The position numbers were made by a program, and so were the translations under genes. 64,000 nucleotides of DNA from Caenorhabditis remanei (taxonomy: Eukaryota; Nematoda; Chromadorea; Rhabditida; Rhabditidae): NCBI RefSeq assembly GCF_010183535.1, contig NC_071333.1:18784587-18848586 (forward strand), read 5' to 3'. Shown here piece after piece: positions 22,852 through 35,302 of this stretch. The notes beneath the pieces are model-generated. The model was given only the letters and a program-made list of their open reading frames with translations. It did not search any database and had not been told where the DNA came from. Position 1 is the first letter of the stretch. Every line of letters starts with the position of its first letter.

Positions 22852-24088
22852 TTAGGTTGGCAAGAAAGTTTTTGACCATAACTCAAGTCATTCCTACTCA
22901 GACAGAAAATATGCCCGATAGCATACGTAGTGACTATATTGGTACACAACAGTCTGATGTTTATTGGGTACATTCCGGATACCCTCCTGCCAAAACTCCG
23001 GTTGTTTCAAGCTAAAATAAACTTGGACCCATTTCTCGACTTGACTTTAAGTTTCGAATTCCTGTCCAGCTGTAGCACGCTGTATTACCCCGAATATATG
23101 ATATTTTGTTAGAGGAACGTTACAGCTGTAATTTGTGTGAGCAAGAAGTATTTTGCAAAAGTAGGTGAAACTGTACGTCGTCGATTATGTAACATGCGGA
23201 TGCGCAACATCATGGAGGCGGTGGATTTTTTGACCGCGTGAAACTGAGGACTTGCGTAGAGCTTTAATTTTTTGCACAGTGAAAGAACAGTAGTGTAAGA
23301 TTATGGTTTTGCACTTGTCTAAAAGATTCCAGTTATATACGTTGTGTAGGGAGGGCATGACTTTCATTTGGAATCGTTCTCGTGCGACGATGTCTGCTGG
23401 CGTTCAATCAACGCCAAGTCACTTGACTTTTCTGTAATAATTACTGTCCAAGACCATCGCCCTGTTAAAACTAAGAAGCGGTTCAATCAACTAAAATTTG
23501 GAGGAGAAGAGAGGAATTGATGTCGTAGGACTACCCTTCGCTAAAAGTTAAAATCGACTAAAAGATGTCGAACACATGTTTCAATTTTTATTCTTGCCAA
23601 CACGTTTCAAGAAGTTTTTAACTGTGGTAGTAAACAGTGTGAACTGTCATTGATAATTCACAAAAATACTTGGATGGATACTCTTCCTCTATAACTCACA
23701 GCATGTACAAATCCTGTTCATATGGTCTTTTAGTACGTGATACTTTGATCATTAATAAATGACATTTCTCAACGTTGTGATCTAAATTACTTTTAGTGTG
23801 TCGATAGAAGATTTCACCCTTGCTAAGTTCTCCTATCGGTTGAGCTATTATAGTAATTTTAGTATAACATGTAATGGGAAATCGAAAATATTGCTGTAAG
23901 AATTGTTGGTCAAGAAAGAAAATAGGCAGGGCTCTCCCAGAAGGGAAGCGTCGGAGGGAAATGCTGTATACTTTCTGAATTCCAGAGAGTTTATCTAACA
24001 TAGGCCATGCATAGTTGGTGTTAATTCTCGTCATTTGTCTGACAGCATTCAAAACAAATCATGGTCAAAAACTTTCTTGCCAACCTAA
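22852..24088 (-). mobile_element. Decayed mariner-family transposon
   Basis: The terminal inverted repeats match over about 28 bases: TTAGGTTGGCAAGAAAGTTT at 22852 and its inverse complement ending CCAACCTAA at 24088. TA dinucleotides flank both ends (22850-22851 and 24089-24090), the target site of Tc1/mariner elements. The total of 1237 bases is normal for mariner. Transposase remains read on the minus strand. A HDVAHPH segment near 23190-23210 corresponds to the family's HDNARPH motif, which carries a catalytic Asp. Near the left end a FWQEGIRNVPN segment corresponds to the family's conserved C-terminus. The frame is broken by many stops and shifts, so it is not autonomous, although the ends look well preserved. 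Confidence 0.92.
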
Positions 24089-27000
24089 TAAATATATCCA
24101 CCTAAAAAAACGTTTCAGTGCTATTCAGAAGGTAATTTTTGTGACAAGTACAAAAGCTTTGACGCGATTCTCAATGAGAAACGTTTCTATGATAAATAAA
24201 CAGTATACAGTATTAATCGCCTACTGAAAACACCAAACATGATTTTTTGAAATCTTTGCGACATCTTTCACTGTGTTAATCTAAATATTGAATCTTAGAG
24301 AAATTACCAACGTGAGAACTTTGAAATTCCAGAGAGTTAACAATTAAAAAAAACTCACAATGAAATTTAAAGAATTGAATTATTAGATGAACTTCGTTCA
24401 AACCATCATCATTGTTTTGTTGTGTTCAAATAAAAATCTGGATATAGTTGATATCAATACGCTCTAAAAACCGGAGACGTAGTTCACACATATATCTCAA
24501 CTCAAATTAATTTCCAGTTTGCCGAATTCGTTGCCTTCAAATGGAAATTGAAATGGAATTGATGTGCGGGAACACAACCCGATCTAATTATTCCGTTCAC
24601 TGCATCCCATCCCCCTCTTCAAGCCCTAATTCCATCTGTTGTGTATTCATGAAGTGCATAGCAGACGTATCCTCGCGTGGACTATGACCTTCGTTGAAGC
24701 AACAAGCAGATGTTTTACAAATCCTATATATTCAATGTGCCAAGTGCACACGGCAGCTCTAAAAATGGAGAGGCGTACATGCGCTGAGTGACTACGTGTC
24801 TGGCTGTGCCCTGGCGAGTTCATTGACATTTTTGATTATAATGCACACACTTTTGTGACTTGTATGTGGGCGGATATGATGTTGGATGATCATTTAGCTT
24901 TAGTATAATGAAATAGTAGGAATATGTCTGCTAAATATGTAAGCTATCCAGCCTTCCGCATTTGAAGAACTATGATTTCTGAAAATTGTCTTCTTACACC
25001 CTCCCTATCTTGTTTTTTGTTGTAATATCAAAATCTTTCATCTCCGGCGACCTAGTGTTCTTCATCCTGTCCGATTTCCGTTTATTTTTACCAATCATCA
25101 TATTACAACCTCTTGCCAACACAACATTGCCTTTCATCAGTGGAGGGACATCTCTCCTCTCCCATCGTTTTCAATTGCTTCTCAGTTTCTTGCGTTTCTC
25201 AACTTTCTCTCCCCCGTCATGTGGCCTGAGCAATGTCGGATAGATGGAGGAAGCCTTCTCTGACAATGACCTGTGTACACAATGTGCAGCCAACATAGCA
25301 AAGAAATTTTTGCTTTTTCTGTGTATCTAGGAAAAGAAGCGCTTGGTTGCATGCTTTTGGGGATGGTCTCGTTTTTTTTCGCTGCAATTGTTTTTGTTCT
25401 TGGAGTTTCTATTTTGGGAGTTTTTTGTTTAGGTCATCGGATTGCTGGCTAAAACTGAAAATGCATGAAAACGTAATATCCGGAAATGAGAGTTGATATA
25501 TTTTCATTTTTTAAATCATATATTAAATATTCCGCAAATTGAGAGTAAAGTTCGAAATTTTTTTCATTACTGGGGATAATTATTATACATTTGAATTATT
25601 TTATTCAATTAGTAATTTTATGCTATATTGTGCAGGACCTGAATTGTAAATTGGGAACAACTTATGTAAGTACAGGTTTTTTATAATTAACTTCTTTTTT
25701 CTTTTTATCTGTTTCCTGATTTTGAGTTGCTGATATGTATTACTTTCAGTTGAGTTGCAATTCCACTTCCATATATTCTTAAACAATCACAAAACTTGAA
25801 TTTCAACTAAATGAATGGACGAAACAAAGCAATAAATAAACGAATGTAATCTTCCCTCCCTCTCATTTTTATATATTTATATATTCCATTTGCTCCACTA
25901 TCCAAGCATTCGGCAAACATGACCAAGGGCTCTCACATATGCAAATATACTATAGAAGGCACATGAGTTGAGGTGGGTATGAGGTGGGTATGGAAGCACA
26001 CCACCCAATGACCCCCCTCTTCTTGGTTTCGCAAAATAGAATGACCTCAAATGAGAGTCTTCGCATTTGTAAGGATTCTCTTCTGCGCGGACTAGCTCTG
26101 GCCTTGAGACAAACAAAGGAAAATGTGCGGCAGGTGGTGGAAGTGGGGAACTGATGGATAAATTATGGAGTGGAACATATTGCAAATGAGAGCTTCTTGT
26201 TTTTTTTTCCATGTATATTGATTGTGGGAGAGGGAAACATTAGAAATCAGGTTTTGGGTATTAATCAGTAATTATGTTTCAGCATGAATTCTACCAGACT
26301 TATTCATCCAAGCATCAAGATATGCGGAAAAAAATCAGAAGACAAAAAAAATAATAAGAAAAAGGTGGCGAGGAGAAACAAGTGCTGCACAAAATTTCTG
26401 GCATGTTGGTGAACCAATTGTGAAGGAAATTTGTGTGTGGACTCTTTTTCCTACTTCACTTTCTTTTGCAGCACAGACCGCTAAAATTTTCTTTTCATTT
26501 TCCTCTTTCTCTCGCACCGCCGGTTCTCTAAAGACTCACACCACTGCTTTATCTATCTTTCTTTCTGTGTGCGTATGTCATCACAGCGTGGTACTTTTGC
26601 GACGGCGGACGCGTCGCGGCGGCACCCCGGCTTTTATTTCTTCGCTTGGTATGTTTTTTTTTCTTCAGCCACGATCTGACAAGGGGTGTTCTGCCTCTTC
26701 TGACATCGTTTCGGTTTTTTTCCTGCTTCTTTTTTTTTGAATGGCTCTCATCCACATTATCCCTGCTTAATAATTATGTGTCTGTGTTTGTTCATGTCGT
26801 CTATAATTATGTCGGAAACGACCCCTGGAAAGGTGCTCATTATCATTTTGATAATTCCTATTTAAAAAAAGGTCTAAATTCCAAATCATAATGTGTAGAT
26901 GACTGATCACTATAATTATATTGTTAGTATTAGAATTTATTTGCATGCTTTTCTGCACAACTAAACTTAGCAAAACTAAAAATAGTAACCTATAATTTGC

Positions 27001-30000
27001 ATGCTAATTTTAGCAACTCTGCAAGTTTTAAAAGTTTTACTAGTAAAAATGCATTTTTTTACTTTCTAATTAATTTTGATTAATAAATTGTTCCTAAAAT
27101 AATTACGCAATCAAGTTTTCAAATGTTATGTCACTACTTTTGTTTTTGCTTCTTAAATCGTTTTTGTGCATGTAAAAACTTTTTGATGGCATGATCTCAC
27201 ACTTTTTTCCCGAAAATCAGAAAACTGTCAGAACCTGTCATGTGCCAGAAGATGTAGTTGTAGTGTTTCAATTTTTGTAAAAAAAAAAAGGAAAGAAAAA
27301 ACAAATACGTGTGATCGTGTAATGCACTATGTCATTCCAATATTTTCAGTCATATGAACAAACTTTCTGAATGTTTGAATGTTTTCTACCTAACTACTTT
27401 CTAACGATCAATCGTCTATTTTTCATTATTTTCTCTCTTTCTCTCTCTTTCTCTCTCCTTCTCAAACGTAGCTGAAAAAACTCGATTTCTTCAACTTTTT
27501 TCACCACACCACCCTTCCTTGTTTTTTTGCAGAGGAAAACTCGACTTACGCCTCTCGAGACAGGCCGGAGAAGCCTGTTTTCTGAGTGTCCGCTGCATGT
27601 AAGGTTGGTTAATAATCGGTGTGTGATAATTGATTAGAATGATTGGATTCTAAAAATGAATGGATAATGGATGATATAATGATGATAATGACTTTGAAAT
27701 TAATTGAATTCTAATACTTACCCGGTTTTTAGTCGTACTCGCTTCCTCCACCCCACCCCACCCCCGTTCCTTTTGCCAGAACCCAATTCTTGTGTAATAG
27801 ACGAACATGGAGTGCGACCAGCAGCTTCTGGATCGTTCACAATGTATGTTTTACTCATTTGCCCATCGCCCCTACCCCCACCACTTCACGTTTCAATTAT
27901 TTTTTTCTGTTTGTGTGCTCGTGTTTTGTTCTAATTGATATGATATAAACATTATTGTTTTCTTTATCTTAATTGCTTCATGACACGTCTGGTGCTGCTT
28001 CTGCTTCCACGACCTGCTTCAACACAACAAAAACTCGATGTTCCGTCGAAAAGACTGACGAACCCCTCGCTTTTCAGTTTTATTTTGGAAAATATCCCCG
28101 GAGATTGCTAGCGTTCTTTCTTTTGCATTTTTTGTAAAGATAACAATTTATGCTGTGGTAGACTGCTTGACGAATAATACAAATAATATCTTTCTTATCT
28201 GAAAACAGATTATGAAAAGAAAAAAACAAAAATAGTTTAGACTGTAAGAAAAATGTAAAGTAGAAAAATCCGAGGGTCCAAAAACTGGCTAAGAACCACC
28301 GACTGTTTTTTTTTCCCATCATCCATCTTCCATCTTTATTATTTCTACCTTGAAACCCACTCTTCTCACCATAAACCTTCTCAACATAAAAACATTATCA
28401 TTTTACGACTCTCCTAATTTGTTCGCTTTCCTCTCTACTTCCCTCTATTTCAGTCGTAATCAATCGTATTTCTTATCTTGTTCATCAATATTTTCTCCTA
28501 GCCATTCCATTCAGCACTCTTTGCTTTCTGTGCTCTCCGTTGCTTTTGCGCGGTCTCTCGGAGAAAGAGTTACATTCTTGACTTCTTCACTCGTAGAAGC
28601 CAATGAATACTCGACTTCTTCTCCAAGTTCCTCATGTTTTGTGTTCCATGTCTTTCCCTCCTCTCCATTTTCCCCGCTTGTGTACTTTTGCGCAGTGGTC
28701 ATTGAATTTAAATTAAAATTCAAAGATAGTAATCAAAAAAGATACTATATGTTTTGTTTTCACTTTTTGGAAACTGTTTGACACCTCCCCCCCCTTTACT
28801 TATTTTGGAGAATCATGCCATCTCAACTTTCTTGATAACCGAACGCTTATCACAATGGTCACTCGATGTGAGAAATCATTGGCATCAAGTGGGTGTAGAC
28901 AGTGGAACAAATATCGGTCGAATGTATGACCTATATTTAGCGTTCCGATTTGACCACTGATCATAGTGTCTGCGTCAAGGATTTCAGCGAATTTTAGAGA
29001 AATGTTCTAGAAAAATCTTCCGAAAAAAAACTATTGCTGATAAGTGTTTTAGTTTTGACAGTTGGAAATATTCAACGGTTTAGTTTTAATTGTACTCATA
29101 TAATATAACATTGCATATCATATCAACTTTCTTGGTTTGAGAAAAGAAACATGTATAGTGTAGTATACCAAAATTTTTTGCAAAAGTTGAAACTAACTTG
29201 AAAACCTGATTACTACTCAAAAAATGTACTTTCCCCGGACTTTCCGCATCATTGAAATTAAATATTAATTGGTATCTAGTTGTGCGACTTCTACACCAGA
29301 CACTGCTAGGTACGGCTCTGCATTCGTTGAACCGGATCAGTAGTTTTTCTTTTAATATTATTTTTCTTGATTTCAGTAAGAAAATAAGATAAGGAAACAA
29401 AACCAGATGTAGGTAATTCTATGAACCTAGCCAATTTTTGGTGTAAATAAAGTTCAAATTATACATACACATGTCCTAATAAAAATAATGACATATTCTT
29501 TTCTCGTTTCCTTGTTTTCCTCCTCCCTCTAGTAACATCTTAATCGGGCCCGGGGAGGTCGCTCATAAAATGCACTGCTCGAAGGGAGACGTCTCCTATT
29601 CTTACATTCTATCTTCCGACCTCCAGACCAACCACCCCCCGTCCACCATTCCTTTCTTTGCTGCTCTTCCTCTTTCTTCCTATGCCATCTGTCACTGAAG
29701 AAGTGCGGGGTGGCTATTTGGCAGGCAGGCTGTCAATGAGCAAGGAGAGATGGCTGGCACGAAGAAGTGTCCTTACACCACTATTTTCATAATTTGCCCT
29801 TCTAAGAGTCGGATTAGAATGTCTAATCCAGATCTAGCTGCATCTATCTGCATCATGGAAACGCTTGGTGCCGGTAGATTAAGATTTAGTGTGATAGTAC
29901 ATGCAGATTAGAGTCACCTATTTGTTTCATTCTCAATTCGACAATTTTTGTTTGGATTTTTCAGACTTTTATATTCTAATCATACTTGTTACAACCACAA

Positions 30001-30700
30001 GCAAGATTTTGATGAAATACGCTCAATATTTGTGACTCTTTCAGAATTCAATCATAGTTGTTCCAACCTTGAACACACTCTGATGAAATACGCTCTATAT
30101 CTTAGCAATATCTTTATAAAAAAACCTTGAAATTTGAAGCAGCATGATATGTTGTGTCTTGCCTTGATTCTTTCCATGTTCTGTTCTCTTTCAAAGTCAC
30201 AACCCACTCTTAACTTTTCAATTCACATTCTCTTCTTCACTCACTTTGCTTCTTCCTCCTCCAGCTTCTTCCCCCTCCCTTCCTTTATAAAATCAAATTA
30301 TTCCAGAGAAAGCTCAGAGAAGTCTCTCTCTCTCACACCCTTCACCACGTGGCATATGCACTTGAGACGGCGTAGCTGACGACGAGTTATTAACAAAAAG
30401 AACCAGAACACCTTCGAAGATAACACATAACTTCACAATCGGGCAACTCCTTCTATAATCAACCTCATCTATTTTCTCCTTCAATTTTTTCACCTTCACA
30501 TCGAGGACATCCGCCAAATTATTAGCTGGCAACCTCCACAAAGGCGTCGTTCTCAAATCAATCTCTACTCTACTCACGATTCCGTTTTGAAGTGATCACA
30601 TCAGATTTGGAACAATAAAAGAAAAGGCTTCACGGATCGAGTTTCTTCACTTACCGCTTCTTCTCCCGTCTCACTCACCCAAACGCTTTCAATCCCTCTC
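24089..30700. other. Long region upstream of alg-1
   Basis: It is AT-rich with pyrimidine tracts (for example 27430-27460) and CG-rich islets near 26590-26640 and 29540-29600. Two short segments with good splice borders, 27533-27598 and 27780-27843, could be non-coding first exons on the plus strand but could not be joined in frame to alg-1. A diverged direct repeat of about 65 bases occurs at 29970-30105. Other open frames are pyrimidine-rich and unsupported. Confidence 0.45.
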
Positions 30701-33700
30701 ATGGCGGCCGAACTTAACAACACCAACACCACCGATGGCAAGTTTTTTTTTCAGTTTTTGCGTTTCAGACGGAAAAGGTCCTGTTTTATTTTCTAACTGT
30801 CCATTCTAAGTTCCCAATGCGATTTGACTAATAGGCATGTACTTTATAATACCTGGAAATCTAATTTATTTGAATACCTCATATTGTATCATAGTTCAAT
30901 GATTCCAATTTGAACTTACATTCAAATTCACTTTTGAAATAGTTGCACTTTTATATCTGTACTTTTTGGCTAGTGGTTTTTGAAATACCAATCTATGGAA
31001 TATGACCTTACCGTTTTTCTTTCTAATTATAGAGAAACGGTTCAAAACGGAACCAAGCCGGGCTAATACCTAATACCATAATGAGTGGGAAATGCATCTG
31101 CTAGATAATTTGCGGCGCAGAATAACAATTAGGTTACAGTATATGCTCCCCCTTTTTCTTTCCACCTACCGATTGTGCACCCATTGTGCTTCTCCTAAAC
31201 CTTGTTTTCTTATGCTCTCTCACTCCACTCCCCCCCCCTCTTTCAATGTTCCCACTGAGGACTCTCAAAGGTCCCGTTCCACTACACCACTGCGCCTCTT
31301 ATTACTACTCGCTCTCTATCTGCAACCGATTGGACAACTGACCCGTGCATCTTTGCATTTAATCGCGTAGGCTCGCGTACCTTTCCGCTACGCTCCCGCT
31401 CGTTTTCCCTCTCTTTCATTCGCTTTCACTCTCGTTTCTGAGTCAACTCTTTTTCAATAGACAAAACCCACTCCCGTCAGGCTGCCTGTATTTGGTGGTG
31501 TCTTCTCTCTCGGCGCTCTTTTCCCTCTTTTCTCCTCTCTCTCTCTCTCTCTTTGACGTTTCCGACTTGATAGTGTACTGTTGGGTATAGTACTATCTTC
31601 CACTTTTTCAACCCTCCTGTGTCTCTTTTGTCCAATCCTCCGATTCCTATTCGTTTCGGCCTTTTCTGCGCAGCACGGACCGATTTCCGATTCAACCGCC
31701 GCTCGTCCTGTCTCGCGTCCTCGTTTGACAGTCCTCGTCACAATCGCCAATGGTTGACGACGACATTTTTCTTTCTTTCTCTTCTCTTTCTCAACACTTT
31801 ACCTCTCCGATGAACACAATCGTCGGTTCCAATCTATATATTGATTTTCAAGTTTACAAACAAAACGTAGGCACTTGAAATCGAAATGACTCCCCCGTCC
31901 AGAATACGTTTAGTTCTACCACAACACATTTCTCAATTCTTAAATTTTCAGAGACACCTAGCGTCGGCTCAAACGACTCGATGTCCGGCGGGCCGCAGTA
32001 TTTGCAAGGAGTAATGAACCCATTACAATCACCATCACCACCCAACAGCTCGCCGTCGTCTTCGCTGGTCACCACCGCAGCGATACCAACGACGGCTTCC
32101 TCGCAAGTAGTACCAACATCTGGAGCAACCCAGCAGCCGCCCCTCCCGTCGGCACAAACGGCTGCGTCAACGGCGCTCCAGAATGATCTCGAAGTGAGTT
32201 TATATTCACTTTTGTAATTTGAGAATCATCAACAATTACCAATTATCTCAATATTCCTATTCACCTTGTTTTCAGGAAATATTTAACTCTCCGCCCCAAC
32301 CGCAAACGTTTAGTGATGCGCCTCAACGCCAAGCCGGAAGTTTAGCACCAGGAGCACCAATTGGTAGTACTGGTGTAGCGATTGGAGAACAGTCGAGTAC
32401 TATAGGTGGGACACTACAAGGTGCGGGCGCACCCGGAAATGCACCAGGGTAAGTCAATTTGAAATAATTATTAAAAAAAAAATATATATATACATTTCCA
32501 TTTCAGAGGAGCCCAAAGTGGAGTTCAATTCCAATGCCCGCGTAGGCCAAACCATGGAGTGGAGGGAAGATCGATTCTACTTCGTGCCAATCATTTCGCG
32601 GTCAGAATCCCAGGAGGTACCATCCAACACTACCAAGTTGATGTCTCTCCGGACAAGTGCCCAAGAAGAGTCAACCGGTAAGCACACTTTTGAAAGTTTC
32701 ATATTTATAAAAATGGTTTTTTCAGTGAGATCATCAGTTGCCTCATTAGCTCTTTTTCGAAGTACTTCACCAACATCCGTCCCGTCTATGATGGAAAACG
32801 TAACATGTACACCCGGGAGCCACTTCCAATCGGAAGAGAACGCATGGACTTCGATGTCACTCTTCCTGGAGACTCTGCGGTAGAGCGTCAGTTCTCAGTT
32901 TCTTTGAAATGGGTTGGTCAAGTCTCCCTATCAACTTTGGAAGATGCAATGGAAGGAAGAGTGCGTCAAGTTCCATTCGAGGCTGTCCAAGCCATGGATG
33001 TGATCCTTCGTCATTTGCCCAGCTTAAAATACACCCCAGTTGGACGCTCTTTCTTCTCTCCTCCAGTTGTCACCGGCTCTGGAGGAATCGCAGGAAGCTC
33101 ACCACCAGCACAAGCTGCACCATCAATCTCATCCGGATCGCACTCTGCTGGTCAGTACCATGCTGAGAGCAAACTCGGAGGAGGACGCGAAGTATGGTTC
33201 GGATTCCATCAATCTGTTCGTCCATCACAATGGAAGATGATGCTGAACATCGACGTCTCTGCAACCGCTTTCTATCGCTCTATGCCAGTTATTGAGTTCA
33301 TCGCTGAGGTCTTGGAGCTTCCAGTTCAAGCTCTCGCTGAGAGACGTGCCTTGTCTGATGCTCAACGTGTCAAGTTCACCAAAGAGATCCGTGGACTCAA
33401 GATCGAGATCACACATTGCGGACAAATGCGCAGAAAGTACCGCGTCTGTAACGTCACACGTCGGCCAGCTCAGACTCAAACTTTTCCACTCCAACTGGAA
33501 ACTGGACAAACCATTGAATGCACTGTCGCCAAGTATTTCTATGACAAATACCGTCTTCAATTGAAATACCCTCACTTGCCATGTCTTCAGGTAATTATTT
33601 CTAATTTGCTATTTTTCGGATTTTTTAGTTTAAATTTAATGAAACATGATTATAGGTTGGACAGGAGCAAAAGCATACCTACTTGCCACCAGAGGTGTGC

Positions 33701-35302
33701 AATATTGTACCAGGACAGCGTTGCATCAAGAAGCTTACCGATGTGCAGACCTCCACTATGATCAAGGCCACCGCTCGCTCTGCTCCAGAGCGTGAGCGTG
33801 AGATTTCCAATTTGGTCCGTAAGGCCGAGTTCTCCGCTGACCCATTCGCTCATGAGTTCGGAATCACCATCAATCCAGCCATGACTGAAGTGAAGGGACG
33901 TGTTCTCTCCGCACCAAAACTTCTTTACGGAGGACGCACTCGCGCCACCGCTCTTCCAAATCAAGGAGTTTGGGATATGCGTGGAAAGCAATTCCACACC
34001 GGAATCGACGTCCGTGTCTGGGCGATCGCTTGTTTCGCACAACAACAACATGTCAAGGAGAACGATTTGCGCATGTTCACCAACCAACTTCAACGCATTT
34101 CTAACGATGCGGGTATGCCGATTATTGGTAACCCATGCTTCTGCAAGTATGCGGTTGGTGTCGAGCAGGTGGAGCCAATGTTCAAATACCTGAAGCAGAA
34201 CTACTCAGGAATTCAATTGGTCGTTGTAGTCCTTCCAGGAAAGACACCAGTCTACGCTGAAGTGAAACGTGTCGGAGATACCGTTTTGGGAATTGCCACC
34301 CAGTGTGTGCAAGCCAAGAATGCCATCCGCACCACTCCACAGACACTCTCCAACTTGTGTCTCAAGATGAACGTGAAACTCGGAGGAGTCAACAGCATCC
34401 TTCTTCCAAACGTCCGCCCAAGAATCTTCAACGAGCCAGTTATCTTTTTCGGATGCGACATCACCCATCCACCAGCAGGTGACTCCCGCAAACCATCGAT
34501 CGCTGCGGTTGTAGGATCCATGGATGCCCATCCAAGTAGATACGCTGCAACAGTACGTGTACAGCAACACCGTCAGGAAATAATTTCCGATTTGACCTAC
34601 ATGGTCCGCGAGCTGCTTGTCCAATTCTACCGGAACACTCGTTTCAAGCCAGCAAGAATTGTGGTCTACCGTGATGGAGTGTCTGAAGGACAATTCTTCA
34701 ACGTCCTCCAATACGAGCTGCGTGCTATCCGTGAAGCTTGTATGATGCTTGAAAGAGGTTACCAACCTGGAATCACGTTCATTGCTGTCCAAAAGAGACA
34801 TCACACCCGTCTGTTCGCCGTGGAGAAGAAGGATCAAGTCGGAAAAGCTTATAACATCCCACCAGGAACCACTGTGGATGTCGGAATCACTCACCCAACT
34901 GAATTTGATTTCTACCTCTGCTCGCATGCCGGTATCCAGGGAACATCAAGACCATCTCATTACCACGTGCTATGGGATGACAACAATTTGACTGCCGATG
35001 AGCTCCAACAACTCACCTATCAAATGTGCCATACCTACGTCAGGTGTACACGATCTGTGTCTATTCCTGCGCCGGCATACTATGCACATTTAGTAGCGTT
35101 CCGTGCTAGGTACCATCTTGTGGATCGCGAACACGACTCTGGAGAAGGATCTCAACCATCTGGAACCTCTGAGGATACCACATTATCAAATATGGCAAGA
35201 GCTGTGCAGGTAAGATTTGAAAGTTTAAAAAAGTTATCCATATACACAATAAAAACATTACAGGTACATCCGGATGCCAACAACGTCATGTACTTTGCTT
35301 AA
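30701..35302 (+). CDS. alg-1: microRNA-class Argonaute ALG-1
   Basis: ALG-1 binds microRNAs and silences mRNAs in the cytoplasm as the core of miRISC. The exons are 30701-30737 (see below), 31952-32193, 32276-32448, 32507-32677, 32726-33590, 33656-35209 and 35264-35302. They give about 1026 residues, or about 1004 from the internal Met at 31981. The order is a Ser/Pro/Gln-rich N-terminus (to about 155), the N domain, PAZ (about 385-500), then MID and PIWI. The slicer residues are present: GCDITHP (Asp about 764), Glu in RQEIISDL (about 803), [10 protein letters not shown] (Asp about 836), [12 protein letters not shown] (His about 973). The first exon encodes [12 protein letters not shown] and joins in frame only if a GC donor is used at 30738-30739. 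That exon is inferred, while the rest is firm. A shorter form could start at 31981. Confidence 0.96.

Noticed and set aside
27807..27843. MECDQQLLDRSQ as an alternative alg-1 start exon
   Set aside because: The splice phase fits, but joining to 31952 produces TAG at the junction.
28350..28781. 143-codon Ser-rich plus-strand frame
   Set aside because: Pyrimidine-rich low-complexity DNA, with no splice or domain evidence.
33650..34927. Long minus-strand frames inside alg-1
   Set aside because: Shadows of the strongly coding ALG-1 exons on the opposite strand.
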